Positions 1 to 12,778 of a DNA stretch of 64,000 nucleotides are shown one piece after another. The notes under the pieces were generated by a model that had not been told where the DNA came from, ran no database searches, and was given only the letters and a program-made list of their open reading frames with translations. Numbering within the stretch: the first letter of the stretch is position 1; every line of letters starts with the position of its first letter. Made by a program: the position numbers and the translations under genes. Source of the DNA: Solicoccozyma terricola (Eukaryota > Basidiomycota > Tremellomycetes > Filobasidiales > Piskurozymaceae); contig BCLD01000027.1 in assembly GCA_001600875.1 (NCBI GenBank), positions 158,640 to 222,639 on the forward strand, given 5' to 3'.

Positions 1-3000
1 GCGTTCCCATCAATCACTTTGCCTCCAAGATTGTCATCACTGCCCAAGACAACCTTATGAAAGCAAGGGATGAGAGGGTTGGTTTGATGGCGGAGGTGCT
101 AAAGGGAATCCGCATGCTCAAGTTCAATGCGTGGGAGAGGAAAGTTGAGCAGAGAATCCACCAAGTCAGGGAAAAAGAACTAATATGGTGTGTCGCCTTG
201 GATTCAGAGAAGCAGTGATAACTTGAGCTAACTAAACTGTTGCAGGATCCGTCAAAGCTACATGATTGAAGTTCTCTTCACCTTTTTGTGGTCCTTGACT
301 CCTATCCTAGTCACTGTCACCGCCTTTTTGCACTTTGTCCTTGTGGCCAAGAAGCCTCTGTCTCCATCGGTTGCCTTTACTGCTGTCGCTGTCTTCGATG
401 AGCTGAGATATGCATTGAGGTGAGTTTTTCGAGGAATTCGAAATGTTGGCAAAAACACTCAAGAATCACCTACTGTGCAGTGTCCTCCCAGAAACTTTCA
501 TTCAGACTCTCCAGAGCTTCATCTCTGTCCGCCGCATAGAAAAATATATGGCACTTGCAGAGATTGACCCTGTTGCTCCTACTGAATCTGGTCTCATTGC
601 AATGAAATCTGCAACCATCTCTTGGCCACAGGACAAGGCTCCAAAGGCTGCTTCCCTCGCAGCCACTCCAGATGGATGTCGCTTCACTCTGTCAAATGTC
701 AATGTCAATTTCCCTGAAGGTCAGCTATCGCTTATCTGTGGCAAGATGGGCGCAGGAAAATCTCTGTTGTTACTGGGACTCCTTGGAGAGGCAGACTGCT
801 TGGCTGGAAAAGTCATATGTCCCAGATCACCTCCTAATGCTATAAACAGCCTTGTTGGGATGATTTCTCCCAAAGACTGGATTGTCCGGAATTTGGTAGC
901 TTATTGTCCTCAGACCGCATACCTGCAGAATGCTAGCATCAAGGTCAACATCTGCTTTGGATGCCCGTTGGATGAAAAGAGATATCAGCAAGTGCTCAAG
1001 GCTTGTTCTCTGTTGTCGGACTTGAGCATCTTGGAAGATGGTGATGAAACTGGTGAGCTAGGCGGTGCAAACGCTCACTATTGAATTTGCTCATGTCAAA
1101 TTGTCCTTTGCTCAGAGGTTGGTGAGCGGGGCCTGAACCTCAGTGGAGGCCAGAAAGCCCGAGTGCAGCTTGCAAGGGCAGTTTACTCTAGGGCTTCCAT
1201 TCTTTTATTGGACGATGTCCTCAGTGCTGTAGATTCCCACACCAGTCATGCCATCATGTCTGAATGTTTTCAAGGGGAACTCTTGCAAGGCCGGACTGTG
1301 ATCCTAGTCTCACATCACATTCGACTGGTCAGTCCAGCAGCTACTTATCTAGTTTCGTTGGACAATGGAGACATCACCTATGCTGGCAACGTTACCGGAT
1401 TTGTTGATAGCGGCTTCATGACAGACATGGATAAAAATGTAGAGGATACGGCATTGGACCTGCTCCAAACTGATTCCAAGCAGAAAGCTGTCCAGGCTCG
1501 GGCGACTGCTGGGGAATCGGAACCTCGATCAGAAATGGGTTCAATCATCCTCACCAATGGATCCGAGACCAACATCATTCTAGCCTCCTCGGAGTCATCT
1601 CAGGCTACCATGGTCAAGAAGCAGGGACCCCCTCGGAAGCTTGTTGAGGATGAAAAGAGGGCATGGACAAGTTTCTTGGCTTGTCTGGAAGAAATACTTG
1701 AAGTCACAAGGATCATGGATGTACTGCGTTGCTTTTGTGGTGTCTGCTCTGGCTTCTGCAGCTGTGCCTGTCTATGAGAATGGGTGGATGCAGGCTTGGT
1801 CTGGGTCGTACAGCAAGAAGCACCCTACACACACACCAACATACTATTTGGTTGTATACATCATCGTCACGCTGTCTGGATCTCTGCTTGTCACCATCCG
1901 CGCTTTCATTCTGTACCGTGGCTCTATCACCTCATCTCAAATTATCCACAATGCAATGCTCAACAGGATCTTGCACGCAACAGTCCGGTTTCATGACACT
2001 GCTGTGCAAGGGAGAGTGCTAAATCGATTTGGCCAGGACATGGCGGAACTGGATTCGGAAGTTGCGGACCGCTTTGGCAGCTGTGTGTATGATCTCCTCA
2101 GCATCATAGTCTCAATCTTTTCAATTGTGTATGTTGGAGGTCTGAAATTTGCCATGGCAGCTGCCATCCTCTTTGTGGTCTACATCAAGGCCGGAATGGC
2201 GTATAGAGTGACCGCTAGGGAAGTGAAACGTCTGACAAGCACTACCAGGTCCCCACTGTACACCATGTACTCTGAGGTGGTCTCTGGTGCTCAGGTGTGG
2301 CGTGCATATGGGGCATCAACTCAATGTCTCCGTGACATGTTGTCAATTGCCAACACAAAAACCGCTGCCACCTTCTGGTCCAGTTGTCTCAGAGAATGGA
2401 TCAGTATCCGCCTCAACATAATTTCAAGTGTGCTTATTGGATTGGCCGGAGTCGCTATCCTCCTTAGTGATGTCAGTCCAGCTGAAGCCGGATTTGCTCT
2501 TGCTTTTGCATCCTCCATAACCAGCCAGCTGCGGCTTGTTGTGCGAAAAGGTGTTTCACTTGAGCAGAGCATGGTGGCCATTGAGCGGATCAAGGAGTAT
2601 ACGGAGGTTCCCATTGAGGGGCCAGAGATTATAGAGCCACGTCCCCCAGCATCTTGGCCAGCTGCAGGAGAGCTTACATTCAAGGACCTTGTTGTCAAAT
2701 ATGCACCCGAGTTGCCAAGTATCCTTCACAAGATTAGCTTTCATGTCAGACCTTGTGAGAAGGTTGGCATTGTTGGAGCAACTGGATGTGGTAAATCAAC
2801 ACTCGCTCTCTCTTTGTTACGCTTTGTGGAGCCTGCTGAAGGTAGTATCAGCGTCGATGGAATAAGTGAGGTGATATCGATACAACCAATGACTGCTCAA
2901 ACTTACAAACTCTCAAAACACATCTACAGACATATCCAACATTGGTCTTGCTGACCTCAGATCACGGATAACAATCATTCCACAAGATCCTACAATACTT

Positions 3001-3876
3001 TCCGGCACATTGCGCTCAACTTTGGATGTCTTCAATGAATATGAGGACAACTACATCTATGACGCTCTCCGGCGTGTGCACCTGCTCAGCGCAGACGAAG
3101 GAGAAGCGTCCACTGTGAACGGTAACTCCAACAACCGCAATGAGAATGTCTTCAAAGACCTGGACAGCGTTGTGATCGAGGGCGGTCAAAACTTCTCGTG
3201 AGTGCCTTGAAGAGTGTTGATGGAGTTATATTGCTGATCCATGTCCTTTGATAGCCAAGGAGAAAGGCAACTCATCTGCATGGCAAGGGCAATTCTAAAG
3301 CGAAACAAGGTGATAAGTCTTCTTGCCAAGCGATACTCCAACAACCATTGACAATGCATATTTGCCAGATCTTGATCATGGATGAAGCAACTGCTAGTAT
3401 CGACTATGAAACCGACGAACTTGGTGAGCGTGAATATGCTCTTCCAGAGGTGCACGAAGCTGCGCTAACTTTAAGGCAATTGCTGTAGTCTCCAAGACAA
3501 TTCGAGAGGAGTTTTCCAATTCTACTTTGCTTACCATCGCCCACCGACTCGCCACTATAGTAGGTATTTTGCCCATTGCCACCTGCTGCTGGCTGATCTG
3601 AATCCCTCTCCTCAGATTGACTACGACAGAGTTCTTGTCATGGACAAGGGTCACATCATGGAATTTTCAAGTCCTGCTGCACTGCTGCGGGACCACAAGT
3701 CTTGGTTTTATGCGGTATGCTGCCTCGCATTTAGAGAGGTAAAACGGCAGGCTCATTGTCCGATCACCTTTGCCATACTACTCCCACAGCTCTGCAAAGC
3801 GACAGGACCATTGGAATTCGATTCTCTTTGCCACCTGGCAAAGGAGGCGGAACGCAGACGCCAAGGTGAAGAATGA
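1..3876 (+). CDS. ABCC-family (MRP-type) ABC transporter, 5' end missing
   Basis: An ATP-driven exporter of the multidrug-resistance-associated type, expected in the plasma or vacuolar membrane. The window opens inside transmembrane domain 1 (residues reading ...KGIRMLKFNAWE..., a classic ABCC motif). NBD1 follows with Walker A GKMGAGKS (about 745-770), signature LSGGQKAR and Walker B ILLLDDVLSAVD (about 1140-1250), where D replaces the catalytic Glu as is usual in ABCC NBD1. Transmembrane domain 2 lies at about 1640-2560. NBD2 has Walker A GATGCGKS (about 2780), signature FSQGERQ, Walker B ILIMDEATASID and H-loop AHRLATI. The reading frame is broken by short GT-AG introns, e.g. about 189-245, 420-480, 1051-1117, 2866-2933, 3199-3254 and 3310-3367. 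It ends ...RRRQGEE at a TGA. The substrate cannot be told from sequence. The family assignment is firm; individual splice sites are inferred. Confidence 0.93.
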
Positions 3877-5503
3877 GAGTACTCGGAGCGGGAGATTTGA
3901 GGGTAGGAAAGTACTTTGAGTTCAGTGGTAGAGGTTGTGTTTGCCCTCCATGTATACTTGATCGAGTATCCCTCTTTTGATCCTCCATCTCCGTCGTTGC
4001 CATGGCGGCACAATCCTTTGCAATCACCAAAAACCATCAACATTTGCCTTGCTGGATCAGCGAACAAGCATGCAACCAGCGACAACCTTTCTGATGAACA
4101 GAATGCCTGCATTCAGCTTTATTTTTGTCGGGGGTCAAGGATGTCTTTGTGACAACCAGAATACGCAGGATTCGCCACCCAAACCGGGATCTGGATACGG
4201 TCGATGTGTGTGGACACCGACTCGGACAGAACGACATCCTAAGCGGAGATTGATAGTGAAGAGGTTCAGGTGGGGCTGGAAGGAACCCAGAGAACGTACC
4301 ATTCAATTGGGGGAGAGCGACCATTACAGACACAAAACTGCGAGATGGGTGTCGGCGCTATGACAACCAGGAAAGGAGAAAGGGAGAACTCGACCCTAGG
4401 AGTAAATGTGGATGTATCTCATTGGGGAAGAGTTTGAAGCCGTTGTACATATGTAGCACAAAGTACAAGGATGCATTGGTCCTACGACCGTTCATCATCT
4501 AATGATACAACTATGATTGCAAAGCTGGACTTGGTACAAGACGCCGAGCGGTGGCGACGAAGGTTTATCCGCGGCACGTTCCAACTACGCAGGTCTCTAG
4601 CATGGCGTTTGGTTCTATAAGAACTGAGGTCGCTCCATGACAGACACCATCAACTGTATCCCCTATAGATCGAGAAAGGTGGCATCATTCCACCCAGGCT
4701 GCGACATTCCTCCGTAACTAGGATCGTCAAACAAAAACGATAACAAGAGCATCGACCTAGGGCGATTCTCGCTGGGGAGGGTCCCTCATTGACATTCTCG
4801 CAGTCATGACTGGCGATCAAATACCGAGCAGTCCACCTGAAGCTGCGACCCTGGGAGCATGAACTCCCGTCGTCGGAAGTCTGGAGGAAGTTCGCAAAAC
4901 ATAGAGGAGAGTGAGCACGGCGAGGGAAGATTGCGGATATACTGTCGGCGAAGGTAGCGGCGACCCAGCCTTGCATGTTGACGTGATCCGAAAAGGCCGA
5001 GTGCCTGGCGCAGGCGTTACCACCGTCCACGACATGCTCGTCGTGGGATCAAAACTCAGCAGCAGTGAGTCGCCGACGAACCGGGCCGGAGTTGCATGCC
5101 AATATGTACGTTTTGCGTTCCTGCTATCGCTGCCGGCGGATAAGGCTCGGCTAAACTAGTGAAACAACGGGAGTAGACTTGCCCCTCTTGCTTTCGTCGT
5201 ATCTTTGTCGTAGCTCTGCGGTATTGGTCATACGCTGCCCTTCGTCTCCTACTCGCTTGGCCCTGTGATAGGGTGGGACGAGGACGGGACTGGGCACGGC
5301 GTACCTCCGCCCCGATATTCGCTCTGATATCGCTGAAACTCGGTGCTCCTCGGAGCTCCTCAGTCCCACTCCGTCCCATTCGGTGGCCCGCTGCTCTCCG
5401 GCGGGACAGCAATGCAGGCTAAGATGTATAAAGACGCTGACACCGTTGGAGACCCCATAGTTGGGCTCCACATCTCTCGTTTCCATTCATCCACCTATCC
5501 GTC
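3877..5503. other. Intergenic region, ABC transporter to sugar permease
   Basis: About 1.6 kb between two plus-strand genes. Open frames of up to 128 codons occur on both strands, but none carries a recognisable motif or a consistent chain of splice sites, and they overlap one another in several frames as expected by chance in GC-balanced DNA. The last 300 bases are GC-rich with several CGG/CCG triplets and should hold the permease promoter. I see no RNA gene or mobile element here. Confidence 0.55.
5427..5432 (+). promoter_or_regulatory. TATA-like box of the sugar permease
   Basis: A TATAAA hexamer lies 71 bases upstream of the permease ATG, a plausible distance for a fungal core promoter. 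It is a short motif and can occur by chance. Confidence 0.35.
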
Positions 5504-7918
5504 ATGTCACAGGCACACGAGTTCGAAGGTGGCGACGCCATCGTCAAGGCAGACAATCACCGTCTCGCAGCAACTATTACCGGGTACAATGATCTCATCT
5601 TGGACGCTTCCAAAGCCGACAAGAAGGAGCATGAGATGACCGCAAAGCAGGCATTCGTCACATACAGGAAAGCGGTCATGTGGAGTGCGATTCTTTCTGC
5701 CGCGTTGATTATGGAAGGTTAGTTTTTCGGCCCACAGATCGCCATATTCAGCGAGTTCCGAAGCTTACAATTTATAATATTGCAAACGTATTAAGGTTAT
5801 GATGTGGTTGTAGTGAGTCCATCTGAGAATGCCATGTTTAACTGACCGCGAGGCTCACGACCGATTTTACAGATTGCCTCATTCTACGGACAACCAGCAT
5901 TTCTCGAACGATTCGGTGTCCCTGGTCCCGATGGTACCAACATCATACCCGCTCCCTGGCAGTCAGGTTTAGGAAACGGTTCCAGCGTAGGAGGAATCAT
6001 AGGCTTGTTGATCAACGGTTGGGCTAGTGAAAGATTCGGCTCAAAGAAAACCTACCTCGTGCGTCGAATCCATCGCGTGCACTAATTCCTACTGAATTCT
6101 GAACCATCCTTTCTCATTCTCGCAGGCCGGAATGGTGTTAATGATGGCTGCGATCTTTATCCCATTCTTTTCAAACTCTTTAGGCATGTTGGTTGCCGGA
6201 GAAGTGATCTGCGGGTGAGCACCCAGTCTTCAACTTGCCCCTCCGAACCGCATCTGATCGATGTCGAGGCTATCTTCCTTCGCCAGCATCCCATGGGGTA
6301 TCTTCCAAACCTTGACCACACAATATGCCTCAGAGGTATGCCCTATTCAACTCAGACACTACCTTACCGCCTACATCAACATGTGCTGGGGAATCGGTAG
6401 GCCCAAAATTATTTTTGTCCATTCATCCTTCTATCGCTTACGCTGTAACGTCACTTCTCCAGGCATTTTCCTGTCTTCCGGAGTCGTCAGGGCAACCTTG
6501 AACATCGACGGAAACCTCAGTGAGTCAGCAATCAAGATCTGCGTAATGCTTCCCAACTGACAAGTCACGTTCCCACCCCGCAGGTTGGAGACTTCCATTC
6601 GCCTTGCAATGGATCTGGCCACCCTTCCTCTTCGCTGCCGTATGGTTCTGCCCAGTCTCCCCTTGGTGGCTCGTTCGTCAGGGCAAACTCGACGAGGCAG
6701 AGGAAAATGTCATGCGTCTCACCAACCCTGCACTGTTCTCTCGTGAGGATGCGAAGCGCACGGTTGCTATGATGGTTCACACTACCGAGCTCGAGAAACA
6801 AGCCGAGGTTGGAACTAGCTACATCGACTGCTTCAAGGGCATTGACCGCAGGCGTACAGAGATTGTGAGCAGAGGTTGATTACAATTTGCCGGGAGGACC
6901 TTGCTAATCATGCCGTGCTCGCTAGGCCATGATGGTGTTCTTCATCCAGCTCGGGTCAGGTCAGAACCTCATTGGTCAGGGTGTGCAATTGTGAGTAGAA
7001 ACGGGTCGAACATTAACTTGTCAATAGGAACTGACGGTGAAACCTATCATCTTAGCTTCCAGCGTGCCGGTATCGATTCAACCACCTCCTTCAATCTCAA
7101 CATGGCGCTCAACTCCATGTTTATCATCGGCACCGTCGCGTCTTGGTTCCGTAAGTCGACCTGGCCATTTAGTTTAACGTCTGCGTCACTTATCTTGCAC
7201 TGTCACCCTAGTCCTTCGCTATTTTGGACGACGAACACTATATGTCGCCGGTCTCATCCTTATGGATGTCGTGTTGATCATTGTCGGTGGTATGGCATTC
7301 TCCAACTCCAAGGCCTCGGCCTGGGTGTCCGGATCCCTGTTGATTTGCCTCAACTTCTGCTACAATGCGACTTTGGGTCCTGGTTAGTCCACACTCGAGT
7401 CGAGTTTAATATTGGTTACCATGCTCACCATCAATCGTTTCCCCTCAGTCTGCTACACTATCATCTCCGAAGTTGGCAGTACCCGTCTTCGAGCAAAGAC
7501 CATCGTTCTAGCGCGATGTGCCTATGCTGTGGCAAACATTATTTGCGGTATCATTGTGCCTAGGATGCTTTCGCCCACCGCTTGGAACTGGGGTGCCAAG
7601 AGTGGACTTTTCTGGGCCGGAAGCTGCTTCTTATGGTGAGTTGTTCGCTCGACTCTGCTGCCTAAATTGAAACCACAACTAACACTCTGTCTATCATGCA
7701 GCCTTGTCTACTGTCTCCTACGCCTTCCCGAAACCCGTGGCAAATCTTACGGAGAGCTTGAGGTTCTCTTTGAAAACCGTGTGCCCGCCTGGAAGTTCGC
7801 CAAGACCAAGGTCGACCAATTCGATTTGGGAGAGGACGCCTCTGCGCCTGTCCAGGCTACGGAAATCAAGGAGGACTTTGGCAAGGTGGAGGATACCGTC
7901 AAGGTTACGTATCGTTAG
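5504..7918 (+). CDS. MFS sugar transporter, alpha-glucoside permease type
   Basis: A twelve-helix sugar:proton symporter of the plasma membrane, closest in motifs to maltose/general alpha-glucoside permeases. After the first exon ([10 protein letters not shown]...) I can chain about ten exons joined by short introns. Diagnostic segments are the [11 protein letters not shown] loop after helix 2, [20 protein letters not shown], the [15 protein letters not shown] motif after helix 6, [12 protein letters not shown] and the [20 protein letters not shown] tail motif followed by a KTKVDQFD C-terminus. The usual PESPWW is PVSPWW here. The ATG at 5504 is chosen because it opens the conserved N-terminal tail, 71 bases below a TATA-like box. 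The next gene is convergent 212 bases away. Whether the sugar is maltose, trehalose or another glucoside is not decided by sequence. Confidence 0.9.
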
Positions 7919-8130
7919 GGTCTCACAGACATGTTACGGGGATTTGTAGTTCATTACTTTTTATAGGGACCCTTTTATATGAGTGGATAATGTTTGATCC
8001 TCAAGCTTCTAATATGAACAGTATGATGAACATCCATTTGTTGTCGAACAATCGTCATATAGTACAATAACCGTTCCGTACAATAAAGCTCAGCATGCGG
8101 GCATTGATACCGGGATCTTCACCGATGTCT

Positions 8131-10999
8131 TCAAGGGGAGGACTGTCAGTTGTGATCCGTGCTGGCGAGAGATACATTGGAACTCACAGCCAATCCGCTC
8201 AGACTCGTCTCCTTGTAGTGACTATGCATATCCCTAGCAGTTTGACGCATGGCGTCGATCACAGCATCTAGGCTGACGACATGCGTTCCCTGGCCTGACA
8301 GAGCCAGCTGCGACGCTGTGACGAGGAAAGGCAATGCTCAATAACGGTAACGCCTAGAATTTAACGACGATATATCGCACCTGTCACCGCCTTCACCGCC
8401 CCCAAGCTATTGCGCTCGATGCAGGGTACTTGCTGTTACAGTTCCAGATGGTAAGGATATGTAGGTGTCCGCGTCGAATTAAAGCATGCTTACGACTAGG
8501 CCATCGACGGGATCACATGTCAAACCTAGAGACTGTTCCATTGCGATTTCGGCCGCTTCCAAGATCTGCTTTGTTGTTCCTGTAGGTGGTGTGGTATGGG
8601 GATCAGCAACACGATGACGTATGAGGCAAGCTCGCCACCCACCTCCCATGCAAGCAGCCAAGGCACCCGCTGCCATTGAACTAGCAACTCCGACCTCAGC
8701 CATACATCCTCCTTCCGCGGCGGATATAGATGCCCCATGCTTGAACAGCATGCCGAGAGCGCTCGCCGTCAAAAGAAACTACAGGAGAAAGCGGTTCGTT
8801 AGCGCTGTCCAGACACTATGAGATTCCATGCTCACCCTCTCCACTTGCTCTTCCTTCTTGTTGTGTTCCCAGTGTTGCAGGAAATACTTGAGGACAGCGG
8901 GAATGACCTATGGGGAAGAGAGTCAATTGATGAGTCCACGCCTTTCCTCGAGAAGGAGACCGTGCACTTACGCCAGCTGCGCCATTGGCTGAGGTTGCAT
9001 AGAGGAATACGATGTCAGATGAGTTGCAACATGAGGCGAATGTCACTCACTCGGTGCGGTCACCACTCGGCCTCCTCCTGCGTTTACCTGGATGAGTCGG
9101 TGATAGGGTTTCAGGATGCCGATTTTCAACGGTCCTCTCAGCGCGCCGGACATACGCACCTCGTTCACAGCAATTGCATAGCAACTCAACTCGTCAATAC
9201 CCGACAAGATTGGGAGAGGGGTCGGCGCAGGCGGCTGCAGACACACACGGTCAGTTCAGTACCGCAGGTGAAAGGCAACGTCGGAAACTCACATTTGTCA
9301 AAGGTTGTTGACCCGCCATGAATCGCTTGTGAAGATAAGGTGCTCGACGTTTCAAACGAAGCCTACCAGGAAGATGGATTTGTTCTGGAGAGACAATCTA
9401 ACCTCAGCAAAGTTTCAAAACCAAGGATTCGCAAAGTCTCTCACCCGAATGTACGCCCTCGTAAATACAGTCGTCCATGACCTTCCAAATCTGAAACATA
9501 CCGGATATCAGTTACCAGGTCGACCTGCAATGTGGGCGAACACTTCGTACGTACAGCTGCCAGTTTCGCCGAAACCTCCTGCGATGTCGCCAGCCTCAAC
9601 TCATTCGTCCGCACTCTAAAGGCACTAACATGTCAGGGAATCTGGGATCTCCTCTGAGGACACTCCATCGCACTTACATGTCTTCGATGGTCATCTTCAG
9701 GCGGATCAAATGTCAGATGGGAGACAATTCCAGCAAATTGACCTTCTTGGACTCACATCTTTCTCCTCGGAAATGCGTTGAAGTGAATGGGCATCATTGA
9801 ATAACAAGGGAAATTCCGGCTGTCGTGGTTCGTGTATTTGTTCCAGTTCCGTAGTTGACGGGCTGAGGTTGGGTTGATCAGGAACGCTTTGCCGATTTTT
9901 CCACAGGGCCATTCACTTACAGCTCCGTAGGATGTCCAGCCATGTCGCCTTCGGTCACAACGAAGCCACCGCCGACCCTAAAATGGGTACACTGTCTGTC
10001 AGTCGCATGAGTCTTGGGATCTGTTGATCGAGCTTCGACATACGAGTAGTATTCCTTTGTCCATAGTATGTCCCCTTGTGCATCAAAGACTGATAGCCTT
10101 AGACCATTAGGGTGAGCTGGCAAGGATTTCATGTTCCAACCCTATAGAGTTGTCCGTTACTTTCAGCGGTCAATACACCAATAGGCATGTCGACATACTT
10201 ACCAAGTCCTTTGCAACGTCGAATTTGACATCCCGTGAACCATTGAGCCGGAGGATCTTGTCAGTCACCATCCGGTTGTATCGAGGTAGCACGGTGGACG
10301 TGCTGTTCAACATGTTTGTCAGCACGTTTGCCCGTCGATCTGAGCCGCCAATGACGCTCACTCGATGGTTTCCGGAGTCGATCCTTCAAGGCCGAGGAGC
10401 AGTGCCTCGGGAGTCATATGTCCCTTGCCTGTCGCCGCCAGCGAGCCATATAAAGTAGCTTTGATTACTTGGACCTGAGGATGATGGCCTTGTTAGTTGT
10501 GTGGGGCCACATATCCGCACTATATCCTGGGCTCACCTTATCCACCAGATTCATACTCTCAAGCTCCTGTTGTTGATCAAGTCAGTGGAGCCCGCTCTAG
10601 ACTGAATGCTTTACTCGGCGCACCGTCAAGAACATCTTTGAGGCCCTCTGTTATTTGGGAACGACCGCATTCGGTGTCAGTGTCTCTGCCATGCTGTCCT
10701 TCCTGCTCTGCTTACCATCGGCCCAACAGTGTGGGAGGATGAGGGTCCTATGCCGACACTGAAAAGATCTAAGAGGTACATGTAGCCGGTCGGTGAGAAT
10801 ACGTGAGCGATACACACCCCTCTCTTTCGAACTCACCAAATACGCTGATCACAGCATGATCTGGCTTTGCCAAGGTGGATGACGATGGGATTGGAGGTAC
10901 GACTGTTGCCAGTGTCCGAGTCTGCGGCAGGGGGTGGTGATAGACTGCGGGCCTCCATACTCGACTCGAGCGGAGGAGATGACGAGTTATATGAGCCAT
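8131..10999 (-). CDS. L-serine dehydratase, iron-sulfur type, probably mitochondrial
   Basis: Single-chain Fe-S L-serine ammonia-lyase converting serine to pyruvate and ammonia. Exon 1 (ATG at 10997-10999) begins [17 protein letters not shown], basic and Ser/Thr-rich without acids, a likely mitochondrial presequence. After one intron comes [18 protein letters not shown], the family hallmark of the beta domain. Later exons give [85 protein letters not shown] (read across three exons), then [29 protein letters not shown] and [18 protein letters not shown]. The three cysteines expected to hold the 4Fe-4S cluster (GCMAEVG, TCDPV, VPC) are all present. At least sixteen short introns, some flanking exons under 30 bases. 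The last splice is uncertain: the stop is at 8131 if the final intron is removed, at 8146 if it is retained. The consensus CDPVGG reads CDPVDG. Confidence 0.88.
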
Positions 11000-11621
11000 T
11001 TGAACGCAGGAGGATCTTCGAACACTTGTTAGCCTAGTTTTGTCTACGACAGGGTCGAGCGAGGCCCTCCCCGGAACACTGTCAGGCCGGGCAATATATA
11101 TCTACAAGCTGCATCTCCGGGATTCTCAAGATACGTCCCAGATATGTCCAATCTTGGACTGCCCAATATTGGAAAACAACGCTCCGAGCCGAACGCCACC
11201 AGGGCCGAGAGTCAACAATCCACGTGATGGGGGCGGGGTGATGACGGCGACAAGCGATGGTTAGCAGGCAGGGAGCCGGCAGGGAGCCATGCAGGGACCA
11301 GTGGTTGATGGGGTGGGTATGTGCTGCCCGATAAGTACTCGCACCATGCCAAGCGGGGATCGCGGGGATCGCTGGGAGATCATCAACCCGGTACTTGCTC
11401 CGATAGCGGACGGCTGACCATGACACTTAATCTCCCTGGAGAGGCTTCTCCCCGAGTCACAAGGCACTTTTGCCCTGGATTGGCCAATATGACACACCTG
11501 CCATTCCCCTTTCTTGATATTATACAACACACCCATGCCCGCGTCACATCCCACCTCCAGCTTATCCTGCAACATTTCTTCGACCTCTTTCCCAACGCTT
11601 ACAACTCCGTTTCAAAAGTCA
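11000..11621. other. Intergenic region with serine dehydratase promoter
   Basis: About 620 bases between the start of the serine dehydratase and the stop of Asterix, both on the minus strand. A TATATATTG run on the minus strand (about 11093-11101) sits about 95 bases above the dehydratase ATG and could be its TATA element. Overlapping open frames on both strands show no family motif. No repeat or RNA gene seen. Confidence 0.5.
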
Positions 11622-12567
11622 TCACGTGGTCAACGGAACAGCTCCACCGGTCGTAGTCGCAGCTGCTGCAGCGGCAGCGGCAGCTCCTGGGTTGTTGGGT
11701 TGGAGGAGCATGGATGGGATGTAGACGCCTATGAGACAAAGCGTTGACATGCTGGATGACGGTAACGGTGAAGGAATGCGATGAATTCGGTTGCAGGATG
11801 TTTGTTGATGAGGTGTTGGCAATCGAAAGAGCAATGCCATGAATTTTGTTTGTCGTTGATCAAAGAACAGTGCGGGCGATTGGGACATGACGGATGTCGC
11901 AAAGTGAGAATGAATTAGTTTACATTCACGAAGACGACGTTGACATCGACGTGTGATTCATGCACGACGATGGCGGTGAGATTTCAGATAAAAGAGATGG
12001 TATGGATACGTAACATGAGCCAACAACATCCAATTGACGTCTCGATTCGGAAGACAACAAAGACTCACGCGATGGAAGCCAATGGCGATGATGCACCTTC
12101 CTTCTGTCTAAGGGGTTTCTGGTTGAATAGGGAGAGTACAGCTGCGAAGAGTGCGGCCCATGCCCCGAGACTAAATCGAAAGAATGAAAACATGATGGCC
12201 GCAGGGAGGTGTATTTGTTGCAAAGGGAGAGGAAGAGGGTGGTATCAGGAGAAGTACATCAGCTTTCTATGTGAATCAGACCCAGTCATGGTGCATTTCT
12301 TCCACCACCGCCAAAACCCACGCGTTCTTGAGCATCATCGAACCACCTGCGATTGCCATTGCAGAACTTCCAAATGGATCAGATCCCGACTCTTTCCATG
12401 TTCGTGGGAGGTAGAAGGGGACTACGGGGCTGTTTGTGTGTTTGTATGCAACGATCAGCGAACGCATGCAAGGCGACGTTCCCATATCGTCTCTGTCCCA
12501 CTCACGCTCCCTCGCCTGCCTTTGGGTCTGACTTGTCGAACACTGGGACGGTGATGGTGGATGCCAT
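11622..12567 (-). CDS. Asterix/UPF0139 homologue (PAT complex subunit)
   Basis: Small ER membrane protein. Asterix (human WDR83OS) forms the PAT complex with CCDC47 and chaperones membrane proteins during insertion. Four exons give about 133 residues: MASTITVPVFDKSDP..., then PFYLPRTWKESGSDPFGSSAMAIAGGSMMLKNA, LGAWAALFAAVLSLFNQKPLR...ASIA, and MSTLCLIGVYIPSMLLQP followed by a run of ten alanines broken by one Gly and a Thr/Gly-rich tail. The layout (short cytosolic N-terminus, three hydrophobic segments, Gly-rich first helix) matches the family. Splice phases agree at all three junctions. The gene diverges from the RSC7-like gene over 211 bases. Family identity rests on overall pattern, not on a catalytic motif. 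Confidence 0.72.
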
Positions 12568-12778
12568 GGTGGTGAATGGAGAGTGACTGAGGATGTGGAT
12601 GTGGATGTCGTGGATGTGGATGTCACCGCCGGTGGTGATCTCGCTGGCGACCGACTTGTTTATTCGAGTCACGTGTCTCGCCCAAATGCCCCGACGGCCC
12701 CGTTCAGCAACATTCCATCCCTCGCGGTATACCACAGCTCACACAGCTCACACAGCTCACACAGTCACTCCCCAAGCC
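12568..12778. promoter_or_regulatory. Divergent promoter with two simple-repeat blocks
   Basis: The 211 bases between two divergent ATGs hold a GTGGAT/GGATGT hexamer-like array (about 12593-12627) and, nearer the plus-strand gene, three head-to-tail copies of ACAGCTCAC (about 12733-12764). Both genes should be driven from here. No clear TATA box is seen. Confidence 0.5.

Noticed and set aside
4650..5030. 126-codon minus frame upstream of the sugar permease
   Set aside because: Cys-rich random-looking composition, overlapping other frames of similar length, no motif.
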